From the NCBI GenBank assembly GCA_964353015.1, contig CAYGUA010000010.1, positions 1 through 64,000 on the forward strand: a stretch of DNA of 64,000 nucleotides, given 5' to 3'. The position numbers were made by a program, and so were the translations under genes. The DNA is from JAMZMI01 sp964353015 (lineage in GTDB: Bacteria; Bacteroidota; Bacteroidia; Cytophagales; Cyclobacteriaceae). The notes under the pieces were generated by a model, which saw nothing but the letters and a program-made list of their open reading frames with translations, was not told the origin of the DNA and did no database searches. Below are positions 41,149 to 51,018 of this stretch, piece after piece. Each line of letters begins with the position of its first letter. The stretch's first letter is position 1.

Positions 41149-41741
41149 TTGCTTTCTTTGATTTTTATCAAACAAAATACAGAGTAGTTGATGATGTCCT
41201 GATAGTTGGCATCTACTCCTTCGGAAATAATTGTTTTACCGGCATTATCTTCTATTTGTTTCACTCTGAAGAGCTTCATAAGAATAATATCCGTCATTGA
41301 GCTAATTCGCATGTCACGCCAGGCTTCACCATAATCGTGATTTTTATTTGAGAGCAAGTCCAATGTTTTTTGTGATGCTTCATCATACATAGGCCCTACT
41401 ACTTCATAACCAAGTTCCATCGGATCATTGTCTTTCAATTGCATCTGAACCAGTGCGATCAGGCAGTAATTGATGATGCCGTAAAATTCTGAATCGATAT
41501 TCTCTTCAATCTTTTGAACTCCTTTTTCTTGTATCGATCGAATCCTTTGAGCTTTGATGAAAATCTGGTCAGTGATCGAAGGCAATCGGAGTACACGCCA
41601 GGCCGTACCATAGTCTTGAGTCTTTTTCTTGAAAATATCCTTGCACTGCCCGACAATTTCCTGGTATTGTTTGATTGTTTCGTCCTTCAATTTGTGAAAT
41701 GATTTATATTGAATCAGATTATTTAAAGACAAATCTAACAC
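41145..41741 (-). CDS. DUF1599 protein (two Nmad1-like repeats)
   Basis: A 198-residue protein made of two similar halves, each with DYG-x-AWR, an SS/PS-x-TD motif and a helix ending IINY (first half DYGTAWRVLR...IINYCL, second DYGEAWRDMR...IINYSV). This is DUF1599, linked by others to nucleotide modification. The start is uncertain: GTG at 41741 gives the full frame, but a TTG at 41690 matches family N-termini better and would leave room for divergent promoters with folP. It overlaps the next gene by 4 nt. Confidence 0.82.
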   Translation of the reverse strand: MLDLSLNNLIQYKSFHKLKDETIKQYQEIVGQCKDIFKKKTQDYGTAWRVLRLPSITDQIFIKAQRIRSIQEKGVQKIEENIDSEFYGIINYCLIALVQMQLKDNDPMELGYEVVGPMYDEASQKTLDLLSNKNHDYGEAWRDMRISSMTDIILMKLFRVKQIEDNAGKTIISEGVDANYQDIINYSVFCLIKIKESK

Positions 41742-41743
41742 AA

Positions 41744-42580
41744 TTGAATATTCAAAAAACCATCAACATCAAAGGATCGCTGCTAGACCTATCTATCCCC
41801 AAAATTATGGGCATCATTAACGTGACTCCAGATTCTTTTTTTGCAGGTAGTCGCAAAGTCGAATTGGATCAAATACTGAGACAGGCGGACCAGATGTTGG
41901 CCGAAGGAGCCACTTTCATTGATATTGGTGGTTATTCATCCAGACCAGGGGCGACTGATATTTCAGTGCAGGAGGAGATTATTCGGATCAAAGAGCCGAT
42001 TTCGGAAATATCACGTCGATTTCCTGAACTTTATATCTCGATTGATACTTTTAGAAGTGAAGTGGCAAAAGTTGCTTATGAAAATGGAGCTACATTGGTT
42101 AATGACATTTCGGCCGGGGATTTGGATCTGAAAATGTGGGAAACTGTAGCTGATCTCAAGGTTCCATACATTGCCATGCATATGCGGGGAAATCCTCAAA
42201 ATATGATTGAAAAAAATGATTACCGCGATCTAATAAATGAGATATCATTATCGTTGGTGACAAAGGTGAAAAAGATGGAATCAATGGGCGTAAATGATGT
42301 GATTATAGATCCGGGTTTTGGTTTCGCAAAAAATATTCAACAGAATTTCCAACTACTTAATGGTTTGGAGCATCTAAAGCATATTGGCAAACCGCTATTG
42401 ACAGGACTTTCTCGAAAATCAATGATTTACAAATCTCTTAATATCGATCCAGAGGAGGCTTTAAATGGTACAACTGTGTTAAATACAGTAGCTTTGCTCA
42501 AAGGTGTTTCCATATTGAGAGTGCATGATGTCAAGCAAGCGATGGAAGCTGTAAAACTTATTAATTTATTAAAAAATTGA
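41744..42580 (+). CDS. folP: Dihydropteroate synthase
   Basis: A 278-residue TIM-barrel enzyme. Motifs: MGIINVTPDSFF, DIGGYSSRPGA, SIDTFRSEVA, LVNDISAG, MHMRGNPQNM, DPGFGFAKN and LTGLSRKS. It condenses p-aminobenzoate with the pterin pyrophosphate to give dihydropteroate, so it acts just after the pabB-pabC products encoded upstream in the window. The start at TTG 41744 (NIQKTINIKGSLLDL) matches family N-termini; an ATG at 41699 would extend into the DUF1599 start region. cdaA overlaps the stop. Confidence 0.92.
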   Translation: MNIQKTINIKGSLLDLSIPKIMGIINVTPDSFFAGSRKVELDQILRQADQMLAEGATFIDIGGYSSRPGATDISVQEEIIRIKEPISEISRRFPELYISIDTFRSEVAKVAYENGATLVNDISAGDLDLKMWETVADLKVPYIAMHMRGNPQNMIEKNDYRDLINEISLSLVTKVKKMESMGVNDVIIDPGFGFAKNIQQNFQLLNGLEHLKHIGKPLLTGLSRKSMIYKSLNIDPEEALNGTTVLNTVALLKGVSILRVHDVKQAMEAVKLINLLKN

Positions 42581-43494
42581 TCTTAGGATTCAACATAGGG
42601 TTTCTTGAAATATCAGGTGTAGATGTGCTGGACATCTTGCTTGTGGCCGTCTTGTTGTATCAGGTTTACAAGCTCATGCGAGGTAGTGTAGCCTTCAAGA
42701 TATTCTCCGGTTTCCTTATTTTATATTTGGTTTACTTAATGGTGAATGCAGCCAAAATGGAGCTTTTGGGAAGCATTCTTGGCCAGTTTATGGGTGTCGG
42801 TGTGCTTGCAGTGATTATTTTGTTTCAGCAGGAGATTAGAAAATTCTTATTGATTTTGGGTCGTACAAGTTTCTTCAATGAAGGAAACATCATGGACAAT
42901 CTGAAATCGATTTGGAGATCAAACGGAAAATATAATCGTGCAGAAATAACACCATTGATAGAGGCTTGTAAAACTCTGGGAGGATCAAATACGGGTGCCT
43001 TGATTGTAATTTCAAAAAATTCTGAATTAAAATTTTATGTGGAGTCCGGAGACCGAATTGAAGCCATTATTTCCAAGAGATTACTGCTAGCTATTTTTAA
43101 TAAATACAGCCCACTTCATGATGGTGCTGTTATTATTTACAACAATAAAATTGTCGCGGCAAGATGTATTTTGCCGGTGACAGAAAGAGATGTGGCGGCA
43201 CGTTATGGTTTGCGTCATAGAGCGGCAATTGGTATGTCTGAAACTACAGATACTCTTGTGCTAGTCGTTTCTGAGGAGACGGGGCAGCTATCAGTCATGC
43301 GAAATGGCCAGTCTTATAATAACCTCTCCACACAAGAGCTTCGTGATAAAATCAACGAGTACTTGTACGAAGATGATAAGGAGCAAGAAACGGTGACTGA
43401 AACAGCATTGAAAAAAGCCAAAGAGGAAGGTCAAGCCGAGGATAAAAAGAAAACAACTGATCTGAAACCCGAGGAAGAAGCGGTTACTAAATAG
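42577..43494 (+). CDS. cdaA: Diadenylate cyclase CdaA
   Basis: A 305-residue membrane-bound DisA_N-domain protein. Three transmembrane helices (about 15-90) precede the cyclase domain with DGA (182-184) and RHR (213-215), the two motifs that bind ATP, and a GQLSVMRNG end. A charged Glu/Lys-rich tail (about 258-305) is added. It makes c-di-AMP, an essential second messenger controlling osmolyte and cell-wall balance. The TTG start overlaps the folP stop in TTGA. Confidence 0.93.
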   Translation: MILGFNIGFLEISGVDVLDILLVAVLLYQVYKLMRGSVAFKIFSGFLILYLVYLMVNAAKMELLGSILGQFMGVGVLAVIILFQQEIRKFLLILGRTSFFNEGNIMDNLKSIWRSNGKYNRAEITPLIEACKTLGGSNTGALIVISKNSELKFYVESGDRIEAIISKRLLLAIFNKYSPLHDGAVIIYNNKIVAARCILPVTERDVAARYGLRHRAAIGMSETTDTLVLVVSEETGQLSVMRNGQSYNNLSTQELRDKINEYLYEDDKEQETVTETALKKAKEEGQAEDKKKTTDLKPEEEAVTK

Positions 43495-43498
43495 CCCG

Positions 43499-43756
43499 TT
43501 AGTTTGTTTTTGGTTTCGGTTTAAGAATGGCCTTTGGTTTAATTGATATTGGTTTTTTCACCTCAACTTCAGAATTCACATCTTCCAAAATAAATTCCCT
43601 TCTTATTTTATTGATTAAAAATAATTTTTGGGCAGTAAAGCTAGCTGGATGCATTTGCTCAAATTCTGATTGAAAAATTTCAAAAGTTTCGCGATCGGCC
43701 TTTTTGAATTTTTCGGGATCTATTTTTTTGCTTTTGAGATAATCTAGAAATTCCAT
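43499..43756 (-). CDS. Small conserved-looking protein, unknown function
   Basis: An 85-residue cytoplasmic protein: a helical, acidic N-terminal region (MEFLDYLKSKKIDPEKF) and a Lys/Pro-rich tail (KPKAILKPKPKTN). The ATG at 43756 is chosen over an upstream TTG. It converges with cdaA, with 4 nt between the stops. No family recognised with confidence. Confidence 0.6.
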   Translation of the reverse strand: MEFLDYLKSKKIDPEKFKKADRETFEIFQSEFEQMHPASFTAQKLFLINKIRREFILEDVNSEVEVKKPISIKPKAILKPKPKTN

Positions 43757-43952
43757 CGGGCACAAAAATAAAGCTAAAATTTAAAGTCTGAAGCCTACTT
43801 TTTGGACTATGAATAATAAAGTTTGTTGCACGTTTTTTTGAAATAATTAGAATAAGAATATAAAGGATTTATACCTTGATCCCTGAATTTGATAAAAATT
43901 TGAAATATTCTTAATTTTAGTAATTCTTTCCTGACCAAACTATTAACTATAT

Positions 43953-44738
43953 ATGGCAGACCTCAAAAATCTGGAACTATCTACGGATGGATTCATTCTT
44001 ACCATTACCATCAGCCGCGAAAAAAAATTAAATGCATTGAATATGGACACACTCTCCGAGATTAGGGAAGTGATACAATCTGTATATGATGATAAAGATA
44101 TTGCAGGAGTGATTATCACTGGTGCAGGAGAAAAGGCTTTTGTTGCCGGTGCGGATATTACAGAGTTTGCGGAGCTCAATGATATGAATGCCAGAAAATT
44201 TTCTGAAGAAGGTCAGGATATTTTTCAACTCATTGAGAATTGTCATACACCGATCATTGCAGTTGTGAATGGATTTGCCTTGGGTGGCGGATGTGAACTT
44301 GCCATGGCATGCCATATGCGAATAGCTACTAAAAACGCCAAATTTGGTCAGCCGGAAGTGAATTTGGGTATAATTCCGGGATATGGAGGCACACAACGAC
44401 TGACCCAACTCATCGGCAAAGGCAGAGCATTTGAATATTTGCTGAGTGGTAATATGATAAGCGCGGAAAATGCCCAATTATTTGGTTTAGCCAATCACAT
44501 AGAAGAAGATAAGGAAGCAGCCATTGAAAAAGCCAAAGAACTGCTCAGAACGATTGGTTCGAAAGCACCTATTGCTACAGGTCTTGTCATCGACTGTGTG
44601 AATTCATTTTTTGAATCCTTGGACAATGGTTATCAGAAGGAGGCAAATGCTTTTGCAAGATGCTGTGGTACGGATGACTTCAAGGAAGGAGCCTCCGCCT
44701 TTGTAGAAAAAAGACCTCCAAAATTTACCGGTTCTTAA
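43953..44738 (+). CDS. Enoyl-CoA hydratase/isomerase family protein
   Basis: A 261-residue crotonase with both catalytic glutamates: E115 in GGGCELAMACH and E135 in GQPEVNLGIIPGYGGTQRL, and the oxyanion-forming FVAGADI segment. This matches enoyl-CoA hydratases of fatty-acid beta-oxidation or butyrate-type pathways. The flippase gene starts at the next base after its stop, so it may be cotranscribed with the envelope genes. Acyl-chain preference is unknown. Confidence 0.92.
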   Translation: MADLKNLELSTDGFILTITISREKKLNALNMDTLSEIREVIQSVYDDKDIAGVIITGAGEKAFVAGADITEFAELNDMNARKFSEEGQDIFQLIENCHTPIIAVVNGFALGGGCELAMACHMRIATKNAKFGQPEVNLGIIPGYGGTQRLTQLIGKGRAFEYLLSGNMISAENAQLFGLANHIEEDKEAAIEKAKELLRTIGSKAPIATGLVIDCVNSFFESLDNGYQKEANAFARCCGTDDFKEGASAFVEKRPPKFTGS

Positions 44739-46229
44739 GTGGGGCAAATCAGGCAGCTAGCCAGTCAGACTGTGATCTATGGGGTGAGCAGTGTTCTTGG
44801 CAGAGTACTCAATTATCTATTAGTTCCGCTTTACACGGCAGTTTTTAATCCAGAAGAATATGGGGTCATCACCGAGCTATATGCTTATGTGGCCTTTTTA
44901 AATATTATCTACACTTACGGTTTTGAAACAGCTTATTTCAGATTTGCGACTAAAAGTGACCAAAGTGAGAAATATTTCAATCTGGCTCAGACAAGTCTGC
45001 TGATTACATCTTTACTTTTTAGCTGTTTGTTGTTTTTCGGGTCAGGCTCAATAGCTGATTTGTTGGGATATTCAGGGAAAGGAATTTACATCCGATGGCT
45101 AGCGCTTATTCTTGCAATAGATGCGATTGTGGCCGTTCCTTTTGCCAGATTAAGACTTGAAAACAAGGCGTTGAAATTTGCCACATTCAAATTGCTGAAT
45201 ATTGGACTGAATATTAGTTTGAACTTATTTTTCATCCTTCTTTGTCCCTATCTCCTGAAATCAGGAAATGCTAGCTTGATTCAATCGATTTACAATCCTG
45301 ATCTTGGTGTTGGATATATCATCCTTTCTAATCTTATCGCAAATGCGATTTTAATTCCTCTTTTAAGTGGGTATTTCAGAAGGTTAAAATTGTCCATCAA
45401 CCGAGAGTGGATAGCCATGTTCGTTTACGCTTCTCCACTCATGATCATGGGGCTTGCAGGAGTTACAAACGAAATGCTTTCGCGTGCCTTGTTGAAATAT
45501 TTATTGCCAGAAAATTTTTATCCTGGTCAGTCAAATCTTGAGATTTTGGGAATCTTCGGAGCGTGTTATAAACTATCTGTATTTATGACATTGGCAGTAC
45601 AAGCATTTAGGTATGCATTTGAGCCATTTTTCTTTAGTCGATCAAAAGACAAAGACTCACCTGCACTTTTTGCAAAAGTTATGCATGGGTTTATCATTTT
45701 TGGTGCATTTTCCTGGCTCATCATATCCATCCTACTTCCAGATTTGGCCCCAGTTTTCCTTAGACAAAAATCGTATTTGTCTGCTTTGAACATTGTTCCC
45801 TGGCTGCTTGGAGGAGGTTTGTTTCTCGGGATTTATTACAATTTGTCTGTGTGGTATAAGCTCACCGATAAAACACATTTTGGTGCCTGGATCACAATCG
45901 TTGGAGCCGTATTTACGATACTGATGAATGTTGTTTTCATCCCGACTTTTGGGTATATGGGTAGTGCCATTACCACATTTATTGCATACTTGCTGATGAC
46001 TGTCTTAAGTCTGATACTCGGACAAAAGTATTATCCGATACCATATCATGTGATAAAGGGTAGTTTTTACCTCGTTTTGGCTGGGGGATTGATCATCGCT
46101 TTCTATTTTTGCGACTTCACTGGCTCAGTCAGGTACCTGACTATCTTTGGCGTCTCCGCATTTTATGTATTTGCAGTTTGGCTCATTGACATTAGAACCG
46201 GTTTTTTACAGTTACCAAATAGAAGATGA
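44739..46229 (+). CDS. Wzx/MATE-like polysaccharide flippase
   Basis: A 496-residue membrane protein with about 14 hydrophobic helices and a polysaccharide biosynthesis/oligosaccharide flippase N-terminus (SQTVIYGVSSVLGRVLNYLLVPLYT). It probably moves a lipid-linked sugar across the inner membrane. The start is GTG, directly after the hydratase stop. The next gene, a sugar nucleotidyltransferase, overlaps its stop by 4 nt (ATGA), which supports a role in cell-surface glycan synthesis. Confidence 0.9.
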   Translation: MGQIRQLASQTVIYGVSSVLGRVLNYLLVPLYTAVFNPEEYGVITELYAYVAFLNIIYTYGFETAYFRFATKSDQSEKYFNLAQTSLLITSLLFSCLLFFGSGSIADLLGYSGKGIYIRWLALILAIDAIVAVPFARLRLENKALKFATFKLLNIGLNISLNLFFILLCPYLLKSGNASLIQSIYNPDLGVGYIILSNLIANAILIPLLSGYFRRLKLSINREWIAMFVYASPLMIMGLAGVTNEMLSRALLKYLLPENFYPGQSNLEILGIFGACYKLSVFMTLAVQAFRYAFEPFFFSRSKDKDSPALFAKVMHGFIIFGAFSWLIISILLPDLAPVFLRQKSYLSALNIVPWLLGGGLFLGIYYNLSVWYKLTDKTHFGAWITIVGAVFTILMNVVFIPTFGYMGSAITTFIAYLLMTVLSLILGQKYYPIPYHVIKGSFYLVLAGGLIIAFYFCDFTGSVRYLTIFGVSAFYVFAVWLIDIRTGFLQLPNRR

Positions 46230-47227
46230 ATTTAATAATTCCGATGGCTGGAATGGGCAAGAGACTCAGGCCACACACACTCACTATTCCAAAGCCACTC
46301 ATCCCAATTGCTGGAAAGCCGATTGTGCAGCGTTTGGTAGAAGATATAGCGAAGGTTACTCCTGAGCCAATAGAAAATATCGGGTTCATAATTGGTGATT
46401 TTGGCCCTGAAGTAGAAAGGAATCTGCTAAAAATTGCCGATGAAATTGGAGCTAAAGGCCATATATTTTACCAGAAGGAAGCATTAGGAACGGCTCATGC
46501 TGTTTATTGTGCAGAGCCACTTTTGTACGGGAAAGTGACTGTTGCCTTTTCTGATACGCTTTTTAGGGCAACTTTTAAGCTGGATACCAATTCGGATGGA
46601 ATCATTTGGGTGAAGCAGGTGGAAGATCCAAGTGCTTTTGGAGTGGTGAATTTGGATGACGAGGGTGTAATCACCCAGTTTGTCGAGAAACCAAAAACTC
46701 CGATTTCTGATCTGGCGATAATTGGTATTTATTATTTTCAGAATGGCGATCATCTGAGAACTGAACTTCAGCAAATTATTGACAATAAAATAATGGCTGG
46801 TGGTGAGTATCAACTAACCACAGCTTTGGAAAACCTGAAACAAGCAGGCACAAAATTCAAAGCGGGCAAGGTGGATGAATGGCTGGATTGTGGAAATAAA
46901 AACATCACCGTGGAGTCTAATAGCAGGTATCTTGGTTTTCTTGAAGGAAATGATATTTCAGCATCTGCAGCTTTAGAAAATTGCACACTCAACCCGCCTG
47001 TCTTTATTGGGGAGAATTGCACACTTCGTAATACCATCGTTGGTCCGGGAGTTTCTATTGGAGCGGGGAGTGAAATAGTGGATTCAGTAGTTCGGGATTC
47101 GTTGATTCAAAATAATGTTACTTTGCGAAACGTTAACCTGATCAACTCTATGATAGGCAACTTCGTATCTATATCATCATTCACGGGCGAAGTGAGCCTG
47201 GGAGATTATTCAGAAGCGGAGGGATAA
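46226..47227 (+). CDS. Sugar-phosphate nucleotidyltransferase
   Basis: A 333-residue enzyme. The nucleotide-binding start is PMAGMGKRLRPHT with K23 region IPKPLIPI, followed by GTAHAVY, VKQVEDPSAFGVV, VEKP and a C-terminal left-handed beta-helix (NPPVFIGENCTL, VGPGVSIG). It resembles RmlA/GlmU-type enzymes that make NDP-sugars. Which sugar cannot be read. Overlaps the flippase stop by 4 nt; the TPR gene follows after 3 nt. Confidence 0.9.
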   Translation: MNLIIPMAGMGKRLRPHTLTIPKPLIPIAGKPIVQRLVEDIAKVTPEPIENIGFIIGDFGPEVERNLLKIADEIGAKGHIFYQKEALGTAHAVYCAEPLLYGKVTVAFSDTLFRATFKLDTNSDGIIWVKQVEDPSAFGVVNLDDEGVITQFVEKPKTPISDLAIIGIYYFQNGDHLRTELQQIIDNKIMAGGEYQLTTALENLKQAGTKFKAGKVDEWLDCGNKNITVESNSRYLGFLEGNDISASAALENCTLNPPVFIGENCTLRNTIVGPGVSIGAGSEIVDSVVRDSLIQNNVTLRNVNLINSMIGNFVSISSFTGEVSLGDYSEAEG

Positions 47228-47230
47228 CAC

Positions 47231-48955
47231 ATGAGAACCAGCATTTTAATTTTTATATTTTCATTGATCTGTTTTTTTGGATTTTCTCAGAAGAAATCTG
47301 ATAAACAGAAAAAGAATAAAAAAGGCCAATCAGAAATTGGCGTTTTCTCCGAGGAAAAGCAGGTAAAGTTTGAAGCCACTCTTGTGGAAGCAGAAAAGCA
47401 GCTCGTGCTCGAAAACATTTCTAAGGCTGAGGAATTGTTTAAAGTCGCCCTGGAACTCGATCCAAATAATGGAGCAGCTAATTTCAAGCTAGCTGAAACC
47501 CTTACCAAACAAGGCAAGGCGTCTGAAGGATTACCATACGCTGTTGCGGCACTGGAATCAGATCGAACCAATAAATATTATTTCCTATTAGCAGCAGAAA
47601 TTTACAAGGCAACCGGAGATTTTGATACATCCGCTGAACTCTATGCGGAAATGATAGAGAAAATCCCTGGTACAGAATCTTATCTTTTTGATCTAGCCAT
47701 CATATATCAGTATATGGGCGATTATGACAAAGCATTAATTACCTATGAAAAAGGAGAAGATGTTTTTGGTATCAACGAGGTGGTGCTTCGCGAAAAGCAA
47801 AAAATATATTTTCAAAATCAGGATTACGATGCTTTGATAGCTGATTGGGATGAGCTGATTGGTGAAAATCCAGATAACTCTCGATACACCATTGAGCTGG
47901 TTGAATTTCTGGTAAGTCGTGGAAAATTGGCGGAAGCAAAACAGCGATTGGATAACATTGAGGAAGAAAATATCCATATCCTTCTGCTCAGAAGTCAGAT
48001 TGCCATGAAGGAAGGTAAAACCGAGGAATCCTTGCAGATAACAAAAGATGCTTTTAACTCTACAAGTCTGGATTACCGAACCAAAATACAGTTGTTAAAC
48101 AATTATCTGGACAATGCGATTACGCTTGAGCAATTTGAATCAATCATAGACATGGCTCAGCAATTAGGCACAACTTATCCAGATAAATTTGAAGCACAGG
48201 CTTATGCAGGAGATGTGCTTTATCGGATGGAAAAGCAGGGTTTGGCGCTGCGATATTATTTAAAAGCTGTTAGGATCAGTCCGTCGAGCTTTAATGTTTG
48301 GCAAAATATCCTCAATATCGAAGCATCCAATAATCAATACGACAGTTTGGTTGCACATTCCAATGAAGCGCTGGAGTATTTCCCAAATCAGGCTTTGCTT
48401 TATTACTTCGCGGGTACAGGTTATTTATTGAAGAAAGACTTTAAAAAATCTGTTCAGATGCTGGAAGCAGGAACCAAATATGCATCAGATCCTGCGTTGC
48501 TTACCGTGTTTTATGGTCAGATGGGTGATGCATACAACAGTCTGAAACAAACCGAAAAATCGTATTCATCCTACGATCAGGCTTTGAAAAACAATCCAAC
48601 AAATGATCACGTGCTCAACAACTACAGCTATTTCCTAAGCCTGGAGAAGAAAAATCTTGACAAAGCCATTGAGATGTCAACCAAGTTGGTGGCGCTACAC
48701 CCAGACAATCCGACTTATCTTGATACACATGGCTGGGTACTTTATACTTTCGGGAAATATGAAGAAGCTGAAAAATACCTAAAAAAGGCTGCAAGCCTTC
48801 AGGAGGATGGAACCATCATAGAGCATTATGGTGATGTGCTTTTCAAGTTGGGCAAAACAGATGAAGCTGTGAAGCAATGGGAGAAGGCAAGCAAAACCAA
48901 CGAGGCTTCAGAAAACATTCAAAAGAAGATAGCTGATAAGACACTTTATGAATAA
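47231..48955 (+). CDS. Tetratricopeptide repeat protein
   Basis: A 574-residue exported protein with a signal peptide (about 1-19, FFGFSQ) and a long run of TPR helices (about 50-560; signatures such as AEELFKVALELDPNNGAANF and YDQALKNNPTNDHVLNNYSY). It is probably periplasmic and acts as a scaffold. The DUF4292 lipoprotein gene overlaps its end by 8 nt. This order (TPR, DUF4292, M23) is common in Bacteroidota and suggests an envelope-assembly role. Confidence 0.88.
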   Translation: MRTSILIFIFSLICFFGFSQKKSDKQKKNKKGQSEIGVFSEEKQVKFEATLVEAEKQLVLENISKAEELFKVALELDPNNGAANFKLAETLTKQGKASEGLPYAVAALESDRTNKYYFLLAAEIYKATGDFDTSAELYAEMIEKIPGTESYLFDLAIIYQYMGDYDKALITYEKGEDVFGINEVVLREKQKIYFQNQDYDALIADWDELIGENPDNSRYTIELVEFLVSRGKLAEAKQRLDNIEEENIHILLLRSQIAMKEGKTEESLQITKDAFNSTSLDYRTKIQLLNNYLDNAITLEQFESIIDMAQQLGTTYPDKFEAQAYAGDVLYRMEKQGLALRYYLKAVRISPSSFNVWQNILNIEASNNQYDSLVAHSNEALEYFPNQALLYYFAGTGYLLKKDFKKSVQMLEAGTKYASDPALLTVFYGQMGDAYNSLKQTEKSYSSYDQALKNNPTNDHVLNNYSYFLSLEKKNLDKAIEMSTKLVALHPDNPTYLDTHGWVLYTFGKYEEAEKYLKKAASLQEDGTIIEHYGDVLFKLGKTDEAVKQWEKASKTNEASENIQKKIADKTLYE

Positions 48956-49697
48956 AAGTTTAGTCGCGATTTTAATCCTTGGGGTTTTGATCGTAGGATG
49001 TGGTAAGAAATTTTCAAAATTATTTTATCGTGAACCAGCAACAATCACGGTAAATGAGTTTGATTTTGACTATTTGAGTGCGAAACTGAAAATAGATTAT
49101 GATGGTGATAAAAACCTATCAGGAATCGCCAATTTAAGAATGAGGAAAGACAGTGTAATCTGGATTTCCCTATCACCAGGATTAGGTGTGGAAGTCGCTA
49201 GAATGCTCATCACGAAAGATTCGATTTCCATAATTGATAAATATAACAAGAAATACATCGTTACCGACTTTGAGAAGTTGAGCAAAAAGTTTGATTTCAA
49301 TATCCAATATAGTTTGGTGGAATCACTGTTGTTGGGAAATTTGATTTCTCCTTATACAAATGAAAAGCTCAAAAAAATCGAAGAACATTACAATTACCAG
49401 CAGCAGCTTGGAAATTATAGCTTCACAAATGCCATTGGTTCCAAATCAATGAAACTTGAAAAGTTACATGTTCAGGATACCGTGTCCAAAAGTTCCATTT
49501 TAGTAAATTACGGTGGATTTCAATTAGTCGAAGATCAGATTTTGCCATTTATTATCAATGCGAGCCACACAAAAGGAAAATCCGAAGTGGCATCTACCAA
49601 AGTTGATATTGAATATAGTAAAGCGGAGATCGAAAAAAAGCCATTGAAATTCCCTTTTAATGTGCCACAAAAATATGAGCGAAATGAAGCTAACTAG
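48948..49697 (+). CDS. DUF4292 lipoprotein
   Basis: A 249-residue lipoprotein with lipobox LIVGC (C18). The mature part is a beta-rich DUF4292 domain resembling LolA/LolB-type lipoprotein carriers (alternating strands such as LSGIANLRMRKDSVIWISL). It overlaps the TPR gene by 8 nt and the EnvC-like gene by 14 nt. A role in outer-membrane lipoprotein handling is inferred from this resemblance. Confidence 0.85.
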   Translation: MNKSLVAILILGVLIVGCGKKFSKLFYREPATITVNEFDFDYLSAKLKIDYDGDKNLSGIANLRMRKDSVIWISLSPGLGVEVARMLITKDSISIIDKYNKKYIVTDFEKLSKKFDFNIQYSLVESLLLGNLISPYTNEKLKKIEEHYNYQQQLGNYSFTNAIGSKSMKLEKLHVQDTVSKSSILVNYGGFQLVEDQILPFIINASHTKGKSEVASTKVDIEYSKAEIEKKPLKFPFNVPQKYERNEAN

Positions 49698-50871
49698 AAT
49701 TTTAGGGCTACTGGCCTTACTACTTCTATGCTTTAACACCTTTGCTCAAAAAACCAAAAGTCAGCTTGAGAACGAAAAGCGTGACAACCTCAAGCGAATA
49801 GCGGAGGCGGAAAAAATCCTCACAGATACTGAGCATGAAAAAAAAGCCACAATTGGCCAGCTTCGTGCTATAAATCAGCAAATCAAGGCCAGGGAAGGGT
49901 TGATTGGAGCTCTCAATCAGGAAATAAAATTACTTGACGGGGAAATTGGTGATTTGAACACCATTGTTCGTGCTTTACAAAAAGATCTTTCGGATCTAAA
50001 AGAGGAATATGCCGCAATGATTTATTCTTCCTACAAAGCAAATACGGGATTTAGTAAACTGACTTTTTTGTTTTCTGCTGAGACTTTCAATCAGCTTTTT
50101 ATGCGAATGAAATATTTGGAGCAATATTCTGAAGCGCGGAAGATCCAGGCCAGACAAATTGAAATAGTTTCTGAGGAGCTCACCAAACAAAAAAATCAGG
50201 TACAAATCAAACGGTCAGAACAAAAAATGCTTCTTGATCAGCAAATAACTGAAACCAAAAAGCTGGTCGATTTGAAATCAAAACAAAATGACGTGATAGC
50301 CCAACTCGGCAAAAAGGAGAAACAACTCAAGAAGGAACTGAATGATCGAAAAGTGGCAGTAGACAAGTTGGATAACCTCATAGCTGAGATTGTCAAAAAA
50401 GAATTGGAAAGAGCCAAGACCAAGTCCTCAGCTACCTTGGCCAATGAAACAGAGTTGTCATCTTTATTTGAACAAAATAAAACCAAACTCAAATGGCCAG
50501 TTTCTTCAGGTTTTGTTTCATCGAAGTTTGGCAAGCATCCTCATCCTGTGATTAAAGGAATCATCGAGGATAATCCGGGGATCGATATTCAAACGAGTCA
50601 AAACGCTTCGGTGCGCCCAGTATTTGAAGGTAAGATTGTAGCAGTAGCCATCGTGCCTGGAATGAACAACGTGGTTTTAGTGCAACATGGAGATTATTAT
50701 ACACTTTATGCCAGACTCAAGGAAGTCAAAGTGAAAAAAGGCCAGGTGGTGGGCGTGAACGATGTTTTAGGTACAGTCTTTAGTGATAAGGATGGAGTGT
50801 CTGAAGTTCATTTTGAAGTCTGGAAAGAATATCAGAAACTCAACCCTGAAACCTGGATAGTCAAGAAGTAA
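49684..50871 (+). CDS. EnvC-like protein with degenerate LytM domain
   Basis: A 395-residue exported protein: signal peptide (about 1-20), a long coiled coil (about 20-250) and a C-terminal LytM/M23 domain. The two zinc-binding sites are not intact: the usual H-x-G-x-D is EDNPGIDI, and the usual H-x-H-F-E is EVHFEVW. Such degenerate LytM domains (EnvC, NlpD) do not cut peptidoglycan but activate amidases that split daughter cells, so that is the likely role. The ATG at 49684 overlaps the DUF4292 stop by 14 nt. Confidence 0.85.
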   Translation: MKLTRILGLLALLLLCFNTFAQKTKSQLENEKRDNLKRIAEAEKILTDTEHEKKATIGQLRAINQQIKAREGLIGALNQEIKLLDGEIGDLNTIVRALQKDLSDLKEEYAAMIYSSYKANTGFSKLTFLFSAETFNQLFMRMKYLEQYSEARKIQARQIEIVSEELTKQKNQVQIKRSEQKMLLDQQITETKKLVDLKSKQNDVIAQLGKKEKQLKKELNDRKVAVDKLDNLIAEIVKKELERAKTKSSATLANETELSSLFEQNKTKLKWPVSSGFVSSKFGKHPHPVIKGIIEDNPGIDIQTSQNASVRPVFEGKIVAVAIVPGMNNVVLVQHGDYYTLYARLKEVKVKKGQVVGVNDVLGTVFSDKDGVSEVHFEVWKEYQKLNPETWIVKK

Positions 50872-50962
50872 TTTTCAAATTTGATTATCAATTTCGGCAG
50901 GAAGCAATATTTTAAATTCTCCTCGACCAACATTGTAAATCAATCAGATACAGTGCAAATCT

Positions 50963-50995
50963 TTTGTGGATAGCAGCCAATTATCCCTATCTTTG
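50963..50995 (+). promoter_or_regulatory. Bacteroidota-type promoter of tatA-gatA
   Basis: TTTG (50963-50966), a 21-nt spacer and TATCTTTG (50988-50995) precede the tatA ATG by 23 nt. This gap of 147 bp is one of the few breaks in the plus-strand run from 43.9 to 64 kb. Confidence 0.65.
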
Positions 50996-51018
50996 AACTC
51001 TTAATAAAAGCTTTTTAT

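Noticed and set aside
49684..50871. Call as an active M23 endopeptidase
   Set aside because: The metal-binding histidines of both motifs are missing.
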